Notes: generated by a model not told the origin, from the sequence alone. A stretch of DNA of 64,000 nt from Bin80 sp965207565 (GCA_965207565.1 CBDBMQ010000009.1:434001-498000), one strand, 5' to 3'; shown: positions 27,717 through 36,975, counted from the first letter of the stretch. Numbers and translations are program-made.

Positions 27717-28456
27717 TGTCGGAGCAACTGGATATAATGGCGGTTGCCGCGCACCCGGATGATGTCGAATTGGCGGTGGGGGGGACCTTGATTTTGTCGG
27801 TGATGCAGGGGCTTCGCGTTGGTGTCGTAGATTTGACCCGCGGTGAATTGGGCACGAGAGGGACGCCGGAACTAAGGGCCAGAGAGGCAAGTGAGGCGGC
27901 ATCAATCCTCGGACTCTCCGTACGTGAAAACCTTGGGCTGCCCGATGGCAATATTACATCCGATGGGTTGAGCGCCCTCATTCGTGTGCTACGCAAATGG
28001 CATCCCCGTATCGTAATGACGCATCCTGCTGTATGCCGGCATCCAGATCATGTGGCCGCACATCATCTTGTTCGTGATGCATGTTATTACGCTGGATTGG
28101 AAAAACTGGATCAAGGCACAGATGCCCCGCCATGGCGACCTCAACATTTATTGTATTTTGCAGAGGTTCGGCATTTTGAGCCGGATTTTGTTATTGATGT
28201 GACCAGTACATGGAAGAGACGCACGGAAGCACTCCGTTGTTATGGTTCCCAAGTTCACAGTCCAGCGTATAAGGAGCAAAGCGATGAGCCAGAAACCTAT
28301 ATCTCCAATGCCCAATTTTTTGAATGGATTGAGGCGCGTGCCCGCACGTATGGGCAGCTGGTTGGCTGTACGTATGGAGAGCCATTTCAATATAACGGGA
28401 CGTTGGGGGTTTCGGATCTCAGTGCATTTTTACACTTGGAGGCACCCTTTCAATAG
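27716..28456 (+). CDS. bshB1: bacillithiol biosynthesis deacetylase BshB1 (LmbE family)
   Basis: Zn-dependent N-deacetylase acting on GlcNAc-malate in bacillithiol synthesis. The LmbE motif AVAAHPDDVELAVGGT near the N-terminus carries the metal His/Asp residues, and HPAVCRHPDHVAAHHLV supplies the second metal-binding His set. DLTRGELGTRGTPELR is typical of the BshB1 group rather than other LmbE deacetylases. 246 residues, normal length. It starts on the leuS stop codon. Bacillithiol as the low-molecular-weight thiol fits a Bacteroidota host. Confidence 0.88.
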   Translation: MSEQLDIMAVAAHPDDVELAVGGTLILSVMQGLRVGVVDLTRGELGTRGTPELRAREASEAASILGLSVRENLGLPDGNITSDGLSALIRVLRKWHPRIVMTHPAVCRHPDHVAAHHLVRDACYYAGLEKLDQGTDAPPWRPQHLLYFAEVRHFEPDFVIDVTSTWKRRTEALRCYGSQVHSPAYKEQSDEPETYISNAQFFEWIEARARTYGQLVGCTYGEPFQYNGTLGVSDLSAFLHLEAPFQ

Positions 28457-28510
28457 GCAACAGGGATGTTTTGTTAGTACAATAGACGTGTAGGTGTATA
28501 TAATTCCCTA

Positions 28511-28518
28511 TATTTTTG
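28511..28518 (+). promoter_or_regulatory. candidate Bacteroidota -7 element for efp
   Basis: TATTTTTG matches the Bacteroidota -7 consensus TAnnTTTG and lies 25 bases before the efp ATG. A TATAAT at 28499-28504 is also present. No good -33 TTTG was found at the right spacing, so the assignment is tentative. Confidence 0.25.
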
Positions 28519-28543
28519 CGATCCACGCGTCGTAGCAGGAGTC

Positions 28544-29110
28544 ATGGCAGATACGACAGACTTTCGGAATGGCTTTACCATGCAAATTACGGGTGAGTTG
28601 TGGCAGATCGTCAAATTTCAGCACGTCAAGCCCGGTAAAGGGGGAGCTTTTGTTCGAACGACACTCAAGAATGTCCGAACCGGGCGTGTAGTAGACAAGA
28701 CATTCCGGGCAGGTGAGAAGGTGAAGGGTGCACGGATTGAGCGCCGGGAGCACCAATTCCTGTACGAAGATTCACTTGGGATGCATTTTATGAATATGCA
28801 GGATTATGAGCAGTTTTCGTTACCTGCAGAAAATGTGGCAAAACGAGAATTTCTAAAGGAAGGGGGGGCGATTGATATTTTATTTCACGCAGAAACCGAA
28901 GAACCCCTCCTGGCTGAAATCCCCAAGAGTGTAGAATTACGGGTGACTCAGTCAGATCCTGGTGTTCGGGGAGATACTGCGACTGGAGCTACAAAACCGG
29001 CAAAGTTAGAGAGTGGAGCCACGATCAATGTCCCACTCTTTATCTCCGAAGGGGATCTGGTTCGGGTCAATACGGACACGGGGGATTACATTACACGGGT
29101 TACAGGGTAA
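28544..29110 (+). CDS. efp: elongation factor P
   Basis: Ribosome-binding factor that relieves stalling at polyproline stretches. The N-terminal KOW-like domain has the modification loop HVKPGKGGAFVR, whose Lys after PG is the residue modified in EF-P; two OB domains follow, ending GDLVRVNTDTGDYITRV. 188 residues. The modification loop does not by itself show which modification enzyme is used. It precedes accB-accC, a common neighbourhood. Confidence 0.95.
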   Translation: MADTTDFRNGFTMQITGELWQIVKFQHVKPGKGGAFVRTTLKNVRTGRVVDKTFRAGEKVKGARIERREHQFLYEDSLGMHFMNMQDYEQFSLPAENVAKREFLKEGGAIDILFHAETEEPLLAEIPKSVELRVTQSDPGVRGDTATGATKPAKLESGATINVPLFISEGDLVRVNTDTGDYITRVTG

Positions 29111-29141
29111 TCCGATTCATCAAGAAGCAACCATTAAGTAA

Positions 29142-29654
29142 GTGCCTAAATTCTTTTCTAAAAACTGGTCCAAGAGTGATTTTGATCGTATTCGAGAGCT
29201 GATCTCAATGGCATCCGAAAGCGAAGCAGCAGAGGTCGAAATTGAGGCAGACGGTGTACGTGTCCTAGTCCGACAGTATGTATCACCAGCGATACAGGGC
29301 CCTCCCCCGACACAGGTCGTTGTGGCGGAGTCAATGCCAACTGCCGATGCAGCTCAGCAGAACAACCAACTACCTGACACATCCGAGTCATCACGTGAAC
29401 CCGAAGTTGTAAGGGGTTCGCCTATACTGTCCCCTACGCCGGGGACTTTTTATGCCAAACCGGCACCGGATGCAGATCCGTTTGTTAAGGTTGGAGATCG
29501 CATTCATAAGGGCCAGACCGTGTGTATCATAGAAGCGATGAAGCTGATGAATGAAGTGGAAGCGGAAATGGATGGGACGGTGCTGGAAATCCTTGCCAGT
29601 GACGGTGATGCGGTTGAGTACGATCAACCGTTACTGATCGTTGATCCCGCATAA
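29142..29654 (+). CDS. accB: acetyl-CoA carboxylase biotin carboxyl carrier protein
   Basis: Carries CO2 on biotin between biotin carboxylase and carboxyltransferase in fatty-acid synthesis. 170 residues: a charged N-terminus, a Pro/Ala-rich linker, and the biotinyl domain with CIIEAMKLMNEVEAE, whose Lys in AMKLM is the biotinylation site. The start is a GTG at 29142; there is no ATG at a sensible position. Its end overlaps the longest possible accC frame, and the real accC ATG follows 13 bases later. Confidence 0.94.
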   Translation: MPKFFSKNWSKSDFDRIRELISMASESEAAEVEIEADGVRVLVRQYVSPAIQGPPPTQVVVAESMPTADAAQQNNQLPDTSESSREPEVVRGSPILSPTPGTFYAKPAPDADPFVKVGDRIHKGQTVCIIEAMKLMNEVEAEMDGTVLEILASDGDAVEYDQPLLIVDPA

Positions 29655-29667
29655 TTTGGATCTTCGT

Positions 29668-31011
29668 ATGAAGAAAATTCTGATCGCGAACAGGGGAGAA
29701 ATTGCTCTAAGGGTGATCCGTGCCTGTAAAGAGATGGGATTGAAGTCCGTAGCGGTCTACTCCAGAGCAGACGAAGATGCCTTGCATGTGCGTTATGCAG
29801 ATGAAGCGGTGTGTATCGGGCCGGCAGTATCTACGGAGAGCTATCTCAAACCGGACCGAATTATGGCAGCCGCGGAGGTCACAGGGGCAGATGCAATCCA
29901 TCCGGGGTATGGATTTTTATCTGAAAATGCATTGTTCAGCGCGATCTGCGCAGACCACGATATAAAATTTATTGGTCCTGCCCCGGAAACAATTGCGATT
30001 ATGGGGGACAAGAGTCGTGCTAGAGATCAGATGCGTGCTGCAGGAGTTCCGGTAATCCCGGGCTCGGATGGAGTCGTACCGTCCTTGGAAGAAGGGAAAC
30101 GATTTGCGGATTCCATTGGATATCCGGTCATGATCAAGGCCAGCGCAGGGGGTGGGGGCCGCGGGATGCGTGCCGTGATGGATGCTGACGATTTTGAGCT
30201 TCATTTTCAGTCTGCACAGGCGGAAGCCAAAGGAGCATTTGGGAATTCTGATATCTATATCGAAAAGCTGATTCAGAATCCACGACACATTGAGATTCAG
30301 GTCATGGGGGATGGAAAGGGGAGTGCATTGCACTATGGAGAAAGAGAGTGCTCAATCCAGAGACGTCACCAAAAACTGCTGGAGGAAGCCCCCTCCATTG
30401 CTGTAGATGAAGACTTGCGTGCCCGAATGGGAGCTGCAGCAATCGCAGGTGCAGAAGCGGTAAATTACGAAGGCGCGGGTACGGTTGAATTTCTGCTTGA
30501 TCCAAGCGGTGAATTTTACTTCATGGAAATGAATACGCGGATCCAGGTTGAACATCCGGTCACGGAAGAGGTCACGGGACTTGACCTAATCCAACAGCAG
30601 ATCCGTATAGCAATGGGAGAAAGCCTCTCCAAATCTGACTCTCCGATCAAAGGGCACGCGATCGAGTGCCGCATCAATGCAGAGGATCCCAGTAAAAATT
30701 TCCGACCCTGTCCAGGTAGGATTGAGCAGTTCCATCTTCCCGGAGGTCCAGGAGTTCGGATTGACACACATGTATATGCCGGATATATTATTCCGTCCCA
30801 TTATGATTCCATGATTGCCAAGCTGGTTACGCATGCGCCGAACAGGGAATGGGCAATCCGGCGGATGCAGCGCGCTTTGGATGAATTCATTTTGGAGGGA
30901 GTAGCTACAACGATCCCATTTCACAAAGAATTGTTACAGCATCCCGCATTCCTCTCTGGCGAAATTGATACACATTTCGTGGAGACTCAAATGCTACAGC
31001 AGCCACACTGA
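29668..31011 (+). CDS. accC: acetyl-CoA carboxylase biotin carboxylase subunit
   Basis: ATP-grasp enzyme that carboxylates biotin on AccB. It begins MKKILIANRGEIALRVIRAC, has the glycine-rich ATP-binding loop KASAGGGGRGMRAV, the ERECSIQRRHQKLLEEAP stretch and the signature EFYFMEMNTRIQVEHPVTE. 447 residues, the usual length. ATG 29668 is preferred to the earlier in-frame start at 29641 because it gives the canonical N-terminus. It forms an operon with accB. Confidence 0.96.
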   Translation: MKKILIANRGEIALRVIRACKEMGLKSVAVYSRADEDALHVRYADEAVCIGPAVSTESYLKPDRIMAAAEVTGADAIHPGYGFLSENALFSAICADHDIKFIGPAPETIAIMGDKSRARDQMRAAGVPVIPGSDGVVPSLEEGKRFADSIGYPVMIKASAGGGGRGMRAVMDADDFELHFQSAQAEAKGAFGNSDIYIEKLIQNPRHIEIQVMGDGKGSALHYGERECSIQRRHQKLLEEAPSIAVDEDLRARMGAAAIAGAEAVNYEGAGTVEFLLDPSGEFYFMEMNTRIQVEHPVTEEVTGLDLIQQQIRIAMGESLSKSDSPIKGHAIECRINAEDPSKNFRPCPGRIEQFHLPGGPGVRIDTHVYAGYIIPSHYDSMIAKLVTHAPNREWAIRRMQRALDEFILEGVATTIPFHKELLQHPAFLSGEIDTHFVETQMLQQPH

Positions 31012-31023
31012 CATAATTCATTA

Positions 31024-31407
31024 ATGAAACTCCCTGAAGAACTGAAATATACCGAGGAGCATGAGTGGGTCCGCGTCCATGCAGACGGGATGAGCGTAAC
31101 GATTGGGATTACAGATTTTGCACAGGGGGAGCTTGGGGATATTGTGTTTGTAGAGTTGGAACCTGAAGGAGAGACGTTGGAGCAGGGGGATGTATTCGGT
31201 TCTATAGAGGCGGTCAAGGCAGTATCGGATCTCTTTCTTCCCGTAAGCGGGACCATCAACCAGCATAACGCAGAGCTTGAGATAAATCCAGAGCTCGTAA
31301 ATAGTGATCCGTTCGGTGAGGGTTGGATTATTGAAGTCAGTTTGTCTGATCCTACTCAGATTGAATCTCTATTGTCTGCCCAGGAGTATGCTGATCATGT
31401 GGCATAA
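31024..31407 (+). CDS. gcvH: glycine cleavage system H protein
   Basis: Lipoyl carrier that shuttles the methylamine group between the P, T and L proteins of the glycine cleavage system. 127 residues with YTEEHEWVRV near the start, GDIVFVELPE-like GDIVFVELEPEGE, and the lipoylation motif GSIEAVKAVSDLF (Lys is the lipoyl site). gcvP and gcvT are not in the window. It follows accC by 12 bases. Confidence 0.96.
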   Translation: MKLPEELKYTEEHEWVRVHADGMSVTIGITDFAQGELGDIVFVELEPEGETLEQGDVFGSIEAVKAVSDLFLPVSGTINQHNAELEINPELVNSDPFGEGWIIEVSLSDPTQIESLLSAQEYADHVA

Positions 31408-31421
31408 GCTCTTCAGTTTGC

Positions 31422-32984
31422 ATGAATGAGCGAATCATTGTTCTTGATTTTGGGGCGCAGTACACCCAACTGATTGCGCGACGTATACGCGAGGCAGGGG
31501 TATTCTCGGAGATTCTTCCCTGCACGACCCCAATTCAGCAGTTAACTGGTGTGCGGGGAATCGTTCTTTCTGGGGGGCCGAGTTCGGTCTATGAAGAGAG
31601 AGCACCCCAGTTGGACCCAGAACTTCTTCAACTGCGCCGAGACGATGACTCACCAATGCCCTTGCTCGGGATCTGCTATGGGTTGCAGGTTTTGGTGCAT
31701 TCAATTGGGGGGAGGGTACAGGCGGCAAAACATCGGGAATTTGGACGTGCTCAGATCAATGTGCTCCACGATGATGATCTTTTGAAAGGGGTTCGAGATG
31801 GCTCACAGGTCTGGATGAGCCATGGAGATCTACCCATAGATGTTCCCCAGGGGTATGAGATTATTGCAGATACGAGAAGTGCGCCCATTGCAGCGCTGCG
31901 TCATAAAACGCTGCCGCATTATGGTGTGCAGTTTCACCCCGAAGTGGTGCACACCAAGAGTGGCCGCCATATTTTCGAGAATTTTGTCCGCAACATTTGC
32001 GGCTGCCGTAGTGAATGGTCGCCGGCATCTTTCTTGGAGCAGAAGGTTACCGAGATCAGGGATGTTGTGGGGAAAGACAATGTGATTTTGGGGCTGTCAG
32101 GAGGGGTGGATTCTTCCGTTGCTGCCTGCCTGATTCACGAGGCAATCGGTGACCAACTTACCTGTATTTTTGTCAACAACGGACTACTGCGACATGGTGA
32201 ATGGGAGACTGTGCAGCAGACATTTCGGGATCATTTCCACATACGCTTGGAAGCAATTGATGCTAGTGAACGTTTTCTAAAGAACCTGCGGGGAATTACG
32301 GATCCCGAGCGTAAGCGGGTGGTAATTGGAAACACGTTTGTACATGTCTTTGAAGAGGCTACGTCGGCAATCTCATTTGCACTGGGTGCAAAACCAAGAT
32401 TCCTGGCACAGGGGACACTTTATCCAGATGTGATCGAAAGCGTGTCGTTCAAGGGACCGAGTGTGACTATCAAGACGCATCACAATGTTGGTGGATTACC
32501 GGAAGATCATCCATTCGAGATCCTTGAGCCCTTTCGGGAGTTGTTTAAAGATGAAGTTCGCGAGATCGGCACATTGCTTGGATTGCCAAAAGAGATGATT
32601 GGTCGGCATCCATTCCCGGGTCCCGGGCTTGCCGTTCGGATTCTTGGTGAGGTGTGCGATAAAACGTTGGAGCTTGTTCGAGAGGCGGATCGAATATTTA
32701 TTGAAGAACTGCATACCCAGGGGCACTATACTTCGGTATGGCAGGCCTTCGCAGTTTTACTTCCGGTTCAGAGCGTGGGGGTCATGGGGGATGAGCGTAC
32801 CTATGAGCAGGTTTGTGTACTTAGAGCCGTGACCAGTAAAGATGGGATGACAGCGGACTGGGCAAAACTCCCCTTGGAGTTTCTGGGACACGTGGCTAAC
32901 CGGATTGTGAATGAAGTGAGGGGAATTAACCGTGTGGCATACGATATCAGTTCAAAGCCTCCGGCTACGATTGAGTGGGAATAG
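31422..32984 (+). CDS. guaA: GMP synthase (glutamine-hydrolysing)
   Basis: Converts XMP to GMP using ammonia released from glutamine. The N-terminal class I amidotransferase has the catalytic Cys in LLGICYGLQVL and the His/Glu in QFHPEVVHT. The ATP-pyrophosphatase domain has the PP-loop LSGGVDSSVAA, and the dimerisation domain ends IEWE. 520 residues, typical length. It is separated from gcvH by 14 bases. Confidence 0.97.
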   Translation: MNERIIVLDFGAQYTQLIARRIREAGVFSEILPCTTPIQQLTGVRGIVLSGGPSSVYEERAPQLDPELLQLRRDDDSPMPLLGICYGLQVLVHSIGGRVQAAKHREFGRAQINVLHDDDLLKGVRDGSQVWMSHGDLPIDVPQGYEIIADTRSAPIAALRHKTLPHYGVQFHPEVVHTKSGRHIFENFVRNICGCRSEWSPASFLEQKVTEIRDVVGKDNVILGLSGGVDSSVAACLIHEAIGDQLTCIFVNNGLLRHGEWETVQQTFRDHFHIRLEAIDASERFLKNLRGITDPERKRVVIGNTFVHVFEEATSAISFALGAKPRFLAQGTLYPDVIESVSFKGPSVTIKTHHNVGGLPEDHPFEILEPFRELFKDEVREIGTLLGLPKEMIGRHPFPGPGLAVRILGEVCDKTLELVREADRIFIEELHTQGHYTSVWQAFAVLLPVQSVGVMGDERTYEQVCVLRAVTSKDGMTADWAKLPLEFLGHVANRIVNEVRGINRVAYDISSKPPATIEWE

Positions 32985-32991
32985 GCATCAG

Positions 32992-34401
32992 ATGAAAGCG
33001 CTCCAGATAGGGATATTGGTTGTTCTGTTCGCGGCTAAATTGGCACCGGTTACGCAGGCCCAGCCAATCAGCACGTCAGATACAGAGCAGGTATTTCAGT
33101 CTGCATTGGATGCATTTGAATCAGGAAACTATTTGGATGCTTATGCCCAATTCAGGGATGTATATGAGCGGGAGCGTGTGCAAAAGAAAACGACTGCTGC
33201 GTATTTGATGGCAGGGAAGTCGCTTCACCGCCTGGGCGAATATCTTCAAGCAATTCAACTGATGGAGGAGTTTCAGGATCGTTATCCCAACAGTCGCTAT
33301 TTCGCGGAGTCTGCACGTTTGATTACAGTGGCTCGACGGGAGATACAATATGCTCAGTGGAATGATAATGCAATTCGACTTGGTTTAGCCTTGCCGCTTT
33401 CCTCTGGTGAACTGGCGATAACACGATCAATATTTTCTGGAGTTCAATTGGCTGTTGATGCTTACAACCGAAGGAATGAGCAGAAGGTGAAAATTATTTT
33501 TAGAAACACCGAAAATACTTCTGGAGGTGCACGTCTCGCAGCAAGTTCATTGGTGGAGGAGGGAGTATCTGCCATCATTGGCCCACTTTTCAGTGAACAG
33601 GTACACACTGCTGCTCGCGTGACAGAACAAAATGGAACGGTTTTGATCGCTCCACTGGCCACGGATAAAACACTTACAGAAGGTCGACGCTATGTTTTTC
33701 AGGCGAATGCCACACTGGCCGAACGAGGGCGGGCCATGGCGCGTCAGGCGATAGAATACCTGAACCTGGGAGCCGTTGGTATTGTGGAAGAGGCGGGGAA
33801 TGATGTGAGCAGGGAAATGGCACAAGGATTCATAGAGGAATTGGCGGCAAGCGGCTTAACTCCCAGCTTCACACATAGGATTGGATCGTCCTTCGACTGG
33901 TCAAGGCTTCCACAATTGATCGGACGTGATTCGCTCTCGGCTGCGGAAGGAATCTTCTTTTCCGTTTATCATGATGATCAAAGAGAGGCATCCCGCTTTG
34001 TCCAGAGCGGGGTAAGCAGTATTCAATCGACGGGGCTTACCCCTTACATACTAGGGCCATCCCCCTGGTTCTCTCTCAATATAGACAGGTTGGGAACAGC
34101 GATGAGAGTATTCTATGTTGGTGTTGATTATCAAAATACCAGGATGGAGGCACGCAGGTTTATCCAGGCATACAGGGGGGCCAACGAAGGTGCTGAGCCG
34201 GACCAGCTCGCTTACATAGGATATGATATAACCGGGTTACTGTTGGAGAACTTGGGGCAGGGGGCAGACTTGGCAGATCGTCTACTAAATGCACCACTCT
34301 ATGAGGGGGTGCGGATGCGCATTCAATTCGGAGAGCAGCGACATAACACGGCATTGTATTTGTTTGAGCATACTCCCATTGGGCCACAGCTTGTTCACTA
34401 A
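32992..34401 (+). CDS. LpoA-like TPR plus periplasmic-binding-fold protein
   Basis: 469 residues from ATG 32992 with a signal peptide (IGILVVLFAAKLAPVTQAQ). An N-terminal TPR-like part follows (QVFQSALDAFESGNYLDAYAQF; GKSLHRLGEYLQAIQL), then a type I periplasmic-binding (Peripla_BP_6) fold (IRLGLALPLSSGELA; VSAIIGPLFSEQVHTAARV). TPR followed by this fold is the layout of the penicillin-binding-protein activator LpoA/LppC, and the neighbour bamD supports an envelope role. It lacks a lipobox, unlike LpoA. An ABC-transporter ligand-binding role remains possible. Function is inferred. Confidence 0.68.
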   Translation: MKALQIGILVVLFAAKLAPVTQAQPISTSDTEQVFQSALDAFESGNYLDAYAQFRDVYERERVQKKTTAAYLMAGKSLHRLGEYLQAIQLMEEFQDRYPNSRYFAESARLITVARREIQYAQWNDNAIRLGLALPLSSGELAITRSIFSGVQLAVDAYNRRNEQKVKIIFRNTENTSGGARLAASSLVEEGVSAIIGPLFSEQVHTAARVTEQNGTVLIAPLATDKTLTEGRRYVFQANATLAERGRAMARQAIEYLNLGAVGIVEEAGNDVSREMAQGFIEELAASGLTPSFTHRIGSSFDWSRLPQLIGRDSLSAAEGIFFSVYHDDQREASRFVQSGVSSIQSTGLTPYILGPSPWFSLNIDRLGTAMRVFYVGVDYQNTRMEARRFIQAYRGANEGAEPDQLAYIGYDITGLLLENLGQGADLADRLLNAPLYEGVRMRIQFGEQRHNTALYLFEHTPIGPQLVH

Positions 34402-34502
34402 CAGGAACAGAATTGGGCTCATTCGGGTAACCACGCAATGATCCCAGGGGGGAATACGTTTCAAAGTAACGGATTCGCCGACACTGAATTATCGTATTTT
34501 TT

Positions 34503-35303
34503 ATGAAAAAATTTTTGATCATCCCATTCCTGCTGCTGGCGGGATGCTCGGGATCTGGCCGTCTTAGCTACGATTCGCCCAGCGATGCGTATGAAAAGGG
34601 GTTGTCCTACTATGAGGCTGGTCGCTACAATCGGGCGGCACAGTACTTTCAGGGCGTATTCGATTTTGGGCGAACCCACGAGTGGGCGGCCAATGCGCAA
34701 CTCTACCTTGCACGTTCGTACCGCAAGAACAGGGACTATATTCTGGCGGCAAGCGAATACACGCGATTTTCGGAGCTTTACAGAGCTGATCCACGGGCCG
34801 CAGATGCCGAGTTTGAGCGGGCGATGACATTTTTTGAGAGATCTCCGCAAATTGAACTGGATCAGACAGACACGCGAAGAGGTGTGGAAGTCTTCAACTT
34901 ATACATCCAGCTTTATTCAGACCATGATTCCGTGGGGGTCGCCATTCAGCGTGTTGGGGAATTGCGACGGAAATTGGCTGACAAGCAATTCCATGCTGCA
35001 ATGCTCTATGAGCGCCGGGGACTATACCAGGCAGCAGCACTGTCTTACGATGTGGTCTTTGACAAATTTCCTGATACCCCGCTGGCAGATGATGCCCTAT
35101 TGGGTGCGATGCGATGCTACATAGAATTCAGTGCACAGAGTATTGAAGCACGCCAGCCTGAGCGACTTCAGCAAGCGATCACACACTATCAAAGGCTGCT
35201 AGACCTTTTCCCCGAGAGTGAGGTTATGGATGAAGCAAGGGAACTCGGTGACTTGGCGGAGAGGAGACTGGATGAGTTGATCTCGGACAGCCCAACCTTA
35301 TAG
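34503..35303 (+). CDS. bamD: outer membrane assembly lipoprotein BamD
   Basis: Periplasm-facing outer-membrane lipoprotein of the BAM complex that inserts beta-barrels. The N-terminal signal ends in the lipobox LLAGC, followed by TPR helices (DAYEKGLSYYEAGRYNRAAQYF; YEKG/EYTRFSEL-type repeats; MLYERRGLYQAAALSYDVVF). 266 residues, normal for BamD. It starts about 100 bp after the LpoA-like gene and one base before nadD, so nadD and the PhoU-like gene are probably co-transcribed with it. Confidence 0.88.
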   Translation: MKKFLIIPFLLLAGCSGSGRLSYDSPSDAYEKGLSYYEAGRYNRAAQYFQGVFDFGRTHEWAANAQLYLARSYRKNRDYILAASEYTRFSELYRADPRAADAEFERAMTFFERSPQIELDQTDTRRGVEVFNLYIQLYSDHDSVGVAIQRVGELRRKLADKQFHAAMLYERRGLYQAAALSYDVVFDKFPDTPLADDALLGAMRCYIEFSAQSIEARQPERLQQAITHYQRLLDLFPESEVMDEARELGDLAERRLDELISDSPTL

Positions 35304-35304
35304 C

Positions 35305-35952
35305 ATGTATCCGATGAAGATGGGGATCTTCGGGGGTAGTTTCAATCCACCGCATATTGCACATTCCATTATTGCTGAGACGATACATTCACAGTTTGAT
35401 TTGGATCTGGTTTTATGGGTGCCTGCCTATGCTCCGCCTCATAAGTCGACGACTCAGCTCACTCCATATAAAGACAGGCTCGGTATGGTGCGTGTTGCTA
35501 CGGCAGAGCATTCCTTTTTCCAGGTTTCCGACATAGAGAAAACACTCGATCCGCCGACCTATACCGTACGGATGCTTGGTGCGCTTAGGAAGGAGTATCC
35601 TGATGCAGAGTTCAATTTGATTCTTGGGAGTGATAGCCTGGTACATTTTGATACATGGTCACAGCCGGAGGCGATTGCCGAAGAGGCAAAATTATTGGTT
35701 TATCCTCGGATGGATTATCCTGTCACGCATACAGCTTTAGCTTTGCCTGACTATTTGTCGGGGCGCGTTGAATTTGCAGATGCTCCGGTCATGTCCTTGA
35801 GTGCTGAATATATCCGCAGGAGGCTTTTCGAAGAAAAATCGGTGCGCTATTTGATTCTGGAAAGTGTACGGGGCTACATTAACAAACATCATGTTTATAG
35901 GGATGTAACCGGGACCGAGCATCATCTCCGCTTGAGATCATGGGCTTTTTAG
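35305..35952 (+). CDS. nadD: nicotinate-nucleotide adenylyltransferase
   Basis: Adenylates nicotinate mononucleotide in NAD synthesis. It has the nucleotidyltransferase motif MGIFGGSFNPPHIAHSII at the N-terminus and SAEYIRRRLFEE (a variant of the ISSTxIR motif) near the C-terminus. 215 residues. Two in-frame ATGs, 35305 and 35314, are possible starts. Its end overlaps the PhoU-like gene by 13 bases. Confidence 0.92.
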   Translation: MYPMKMGIFGGSFNPPHIAHSIIAETIHSQFDLDLVLWVPAYAPPHKSTTQLTPYKDRLGMVRVATAEHSFFQVSDIEKTLDPPTYTVRMLGALRKEYPDAEFNLILGSDSLVHFDTWSQPEAIAEEAKLLVYPRMDYPVTHTALALPDYLSGRVEFADAPVMSLSAEYIRRRLFEEKSVRYLILESVRGYINKHHVYRDVTGTEHHLRLRSWAF

Positions 35953-36590
35953 ACTTTCTCAGGGGCAACCAGCCGCCGCTAATCAAAGATGCCTTGGATG
36001 ATATCAAGGTTATGCTGGACACGGGGCGCAATTTATTTGCGGCATCAAGCGGGCGATTGTTGGAAAATGAAATTCTTGACGAAGATCTATCGGCGCAGGA
36101 AGCTGTGATTTGTAAGCGTGAGCACTCGGTACGTCGGGCCGTACTGGAGCATTTAAATATTGATCCGAAACGGGAGTTGGTCCTATGTATGAAGCTTTTA
36201 ACTGTTGCACAGGAAGCAGAACGGATCGGACGAATGGGGCGCATTATGGAATCGGCGGCTTTGCTGGCGACTCATCCTCGCATTGGCTCTATTGTGGATG
36301 AAATCCGTGAATTGCGGAATCAGACACTTGCACAATTTGATGCTGCCCGAGATTGTTTTTTAGAAGGGGATATACAGAAAGCAAAGGCGGTCCAGGATGA
36401 GCAAAAGAAGATCGCGGAAGCATTGAGGGGTATTTTTGACTTGTTGGCCAGTTCGGAATTACCAGCAAACAGAGCTGTAGTATGCACGATTGGTGCCTGT
36501 TCAATTGAGCGGGTTGGAGAGCATTTGGCGAGTATTGCCCGTTGCGTAACAGAGCCACTCCATCGTGTTCGGGAAAGAGATGAGGTATAG
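35940..36590 (+). CDS. PhoU-domain protein
   Basis: 216 residues, predominantly helical, with the PhoU-type pattern of two three-helix bundles: VICKREHSVRRAVLEHL ... LVLCMKLLTVAQEAERIGRMGRIMES, then the second half ending ACSIERVGEHLASIARCV. PhoU proteins regulate phosphate transport or signalling. No pst or phoBR genes are adjacent, so the partner is unknown. It overlaps nadD by 13 bases. The family call is reasonably strong; the specific role is not evident. Confidence 0.72.
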   Translation: MGFLDFLRGNQPPLIKDALDDIKVMLDTGRNLFAASSGRLLENEILDEDLSAQEAVICKREHSVRRAVLEHLNIDPKRELVLCMKLLTVAQEAERIGRMGRIMESAALLATHPRIGSIVDEIRELRNQTLAQFDAARDCFLEGDIQKAKAVQDEQKKIAEALRGIFDLLASSELPANRAVVCTIGACSIERVGEHLASIARCVTEPLHRVRERDEV

Positions 36591-36740
36591 AGATTTATTG
36601 AACCGCCTCATTCAATTGTAAGGGGTCTAGCAAGAATTTGGGGTTAACAGTGTCTGACAATGACTGGTTATATCTACCGAGTGCCGTGTGTGCGGGGCCG
36701 ACCAGTTGATCCTATTATCTGGCGGGAAAGGCCGGTGCTG
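36591..36740. other. intergenic sequence before the repeat array
   Basis: No gene or recognisable signal is seen between the PhoU-like gene and the 70-bp repeat array. It presumably carries the 3' end of the bamD-nadD-phoU transcript, but no rho-independent terminator is evident. Confidence 0.4.
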
Positions 36741-36975
36741 GTAATAAACTGGGGGCATGAACACAAGTGAGTGTATACCGCTCATATATTATTCAAGGCA
36801 TTTTATATTCCAAATTCTGACGTTTTCAGGATGCAAACGGGTTTGTATCCGGTGGACGGGAGACAAAGTACTTTGTCTCCCAAGTTCTGGAGTTTTCGGG
36901 AAACAAATGAGTTTGTGCCCCGTGGATGGGAACCAAAACATTTTGTATTCCAAATTATGGGGCTTATTATGCAAA
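36741..36975. repeat. degenerate 70-bp tandem repeat array of small palindromes
   Basis: The text CAAATTCTGA at 36811 recurs as CAAGTTCTGG at 36881 and CAAATTATGG at 36951, exactly 70 bp apart. A more diverged unit precedes them. Each unit carries two small palindromes: CAAACGGGTTTG (36834) and the perfect 24-mer GGGAGACAAAGTACTTTGTCTCCC (36858-36881); then CAAATGAGTTTG (36904) and CAAAACATTTTG (36934). Palindrome centres alternate 30 and 40 bp apart. The 70-bp period is not a multiple of three, so frames crossing it cannot encode a repeat protein. It appears non-coding; function is unknown. Confidence 0.75.

Noticed and set aside
36741..36975. CRISPR array
   Set aside because: Repeats are diverged and tandem without unique spacers and no cas genes are nearby.
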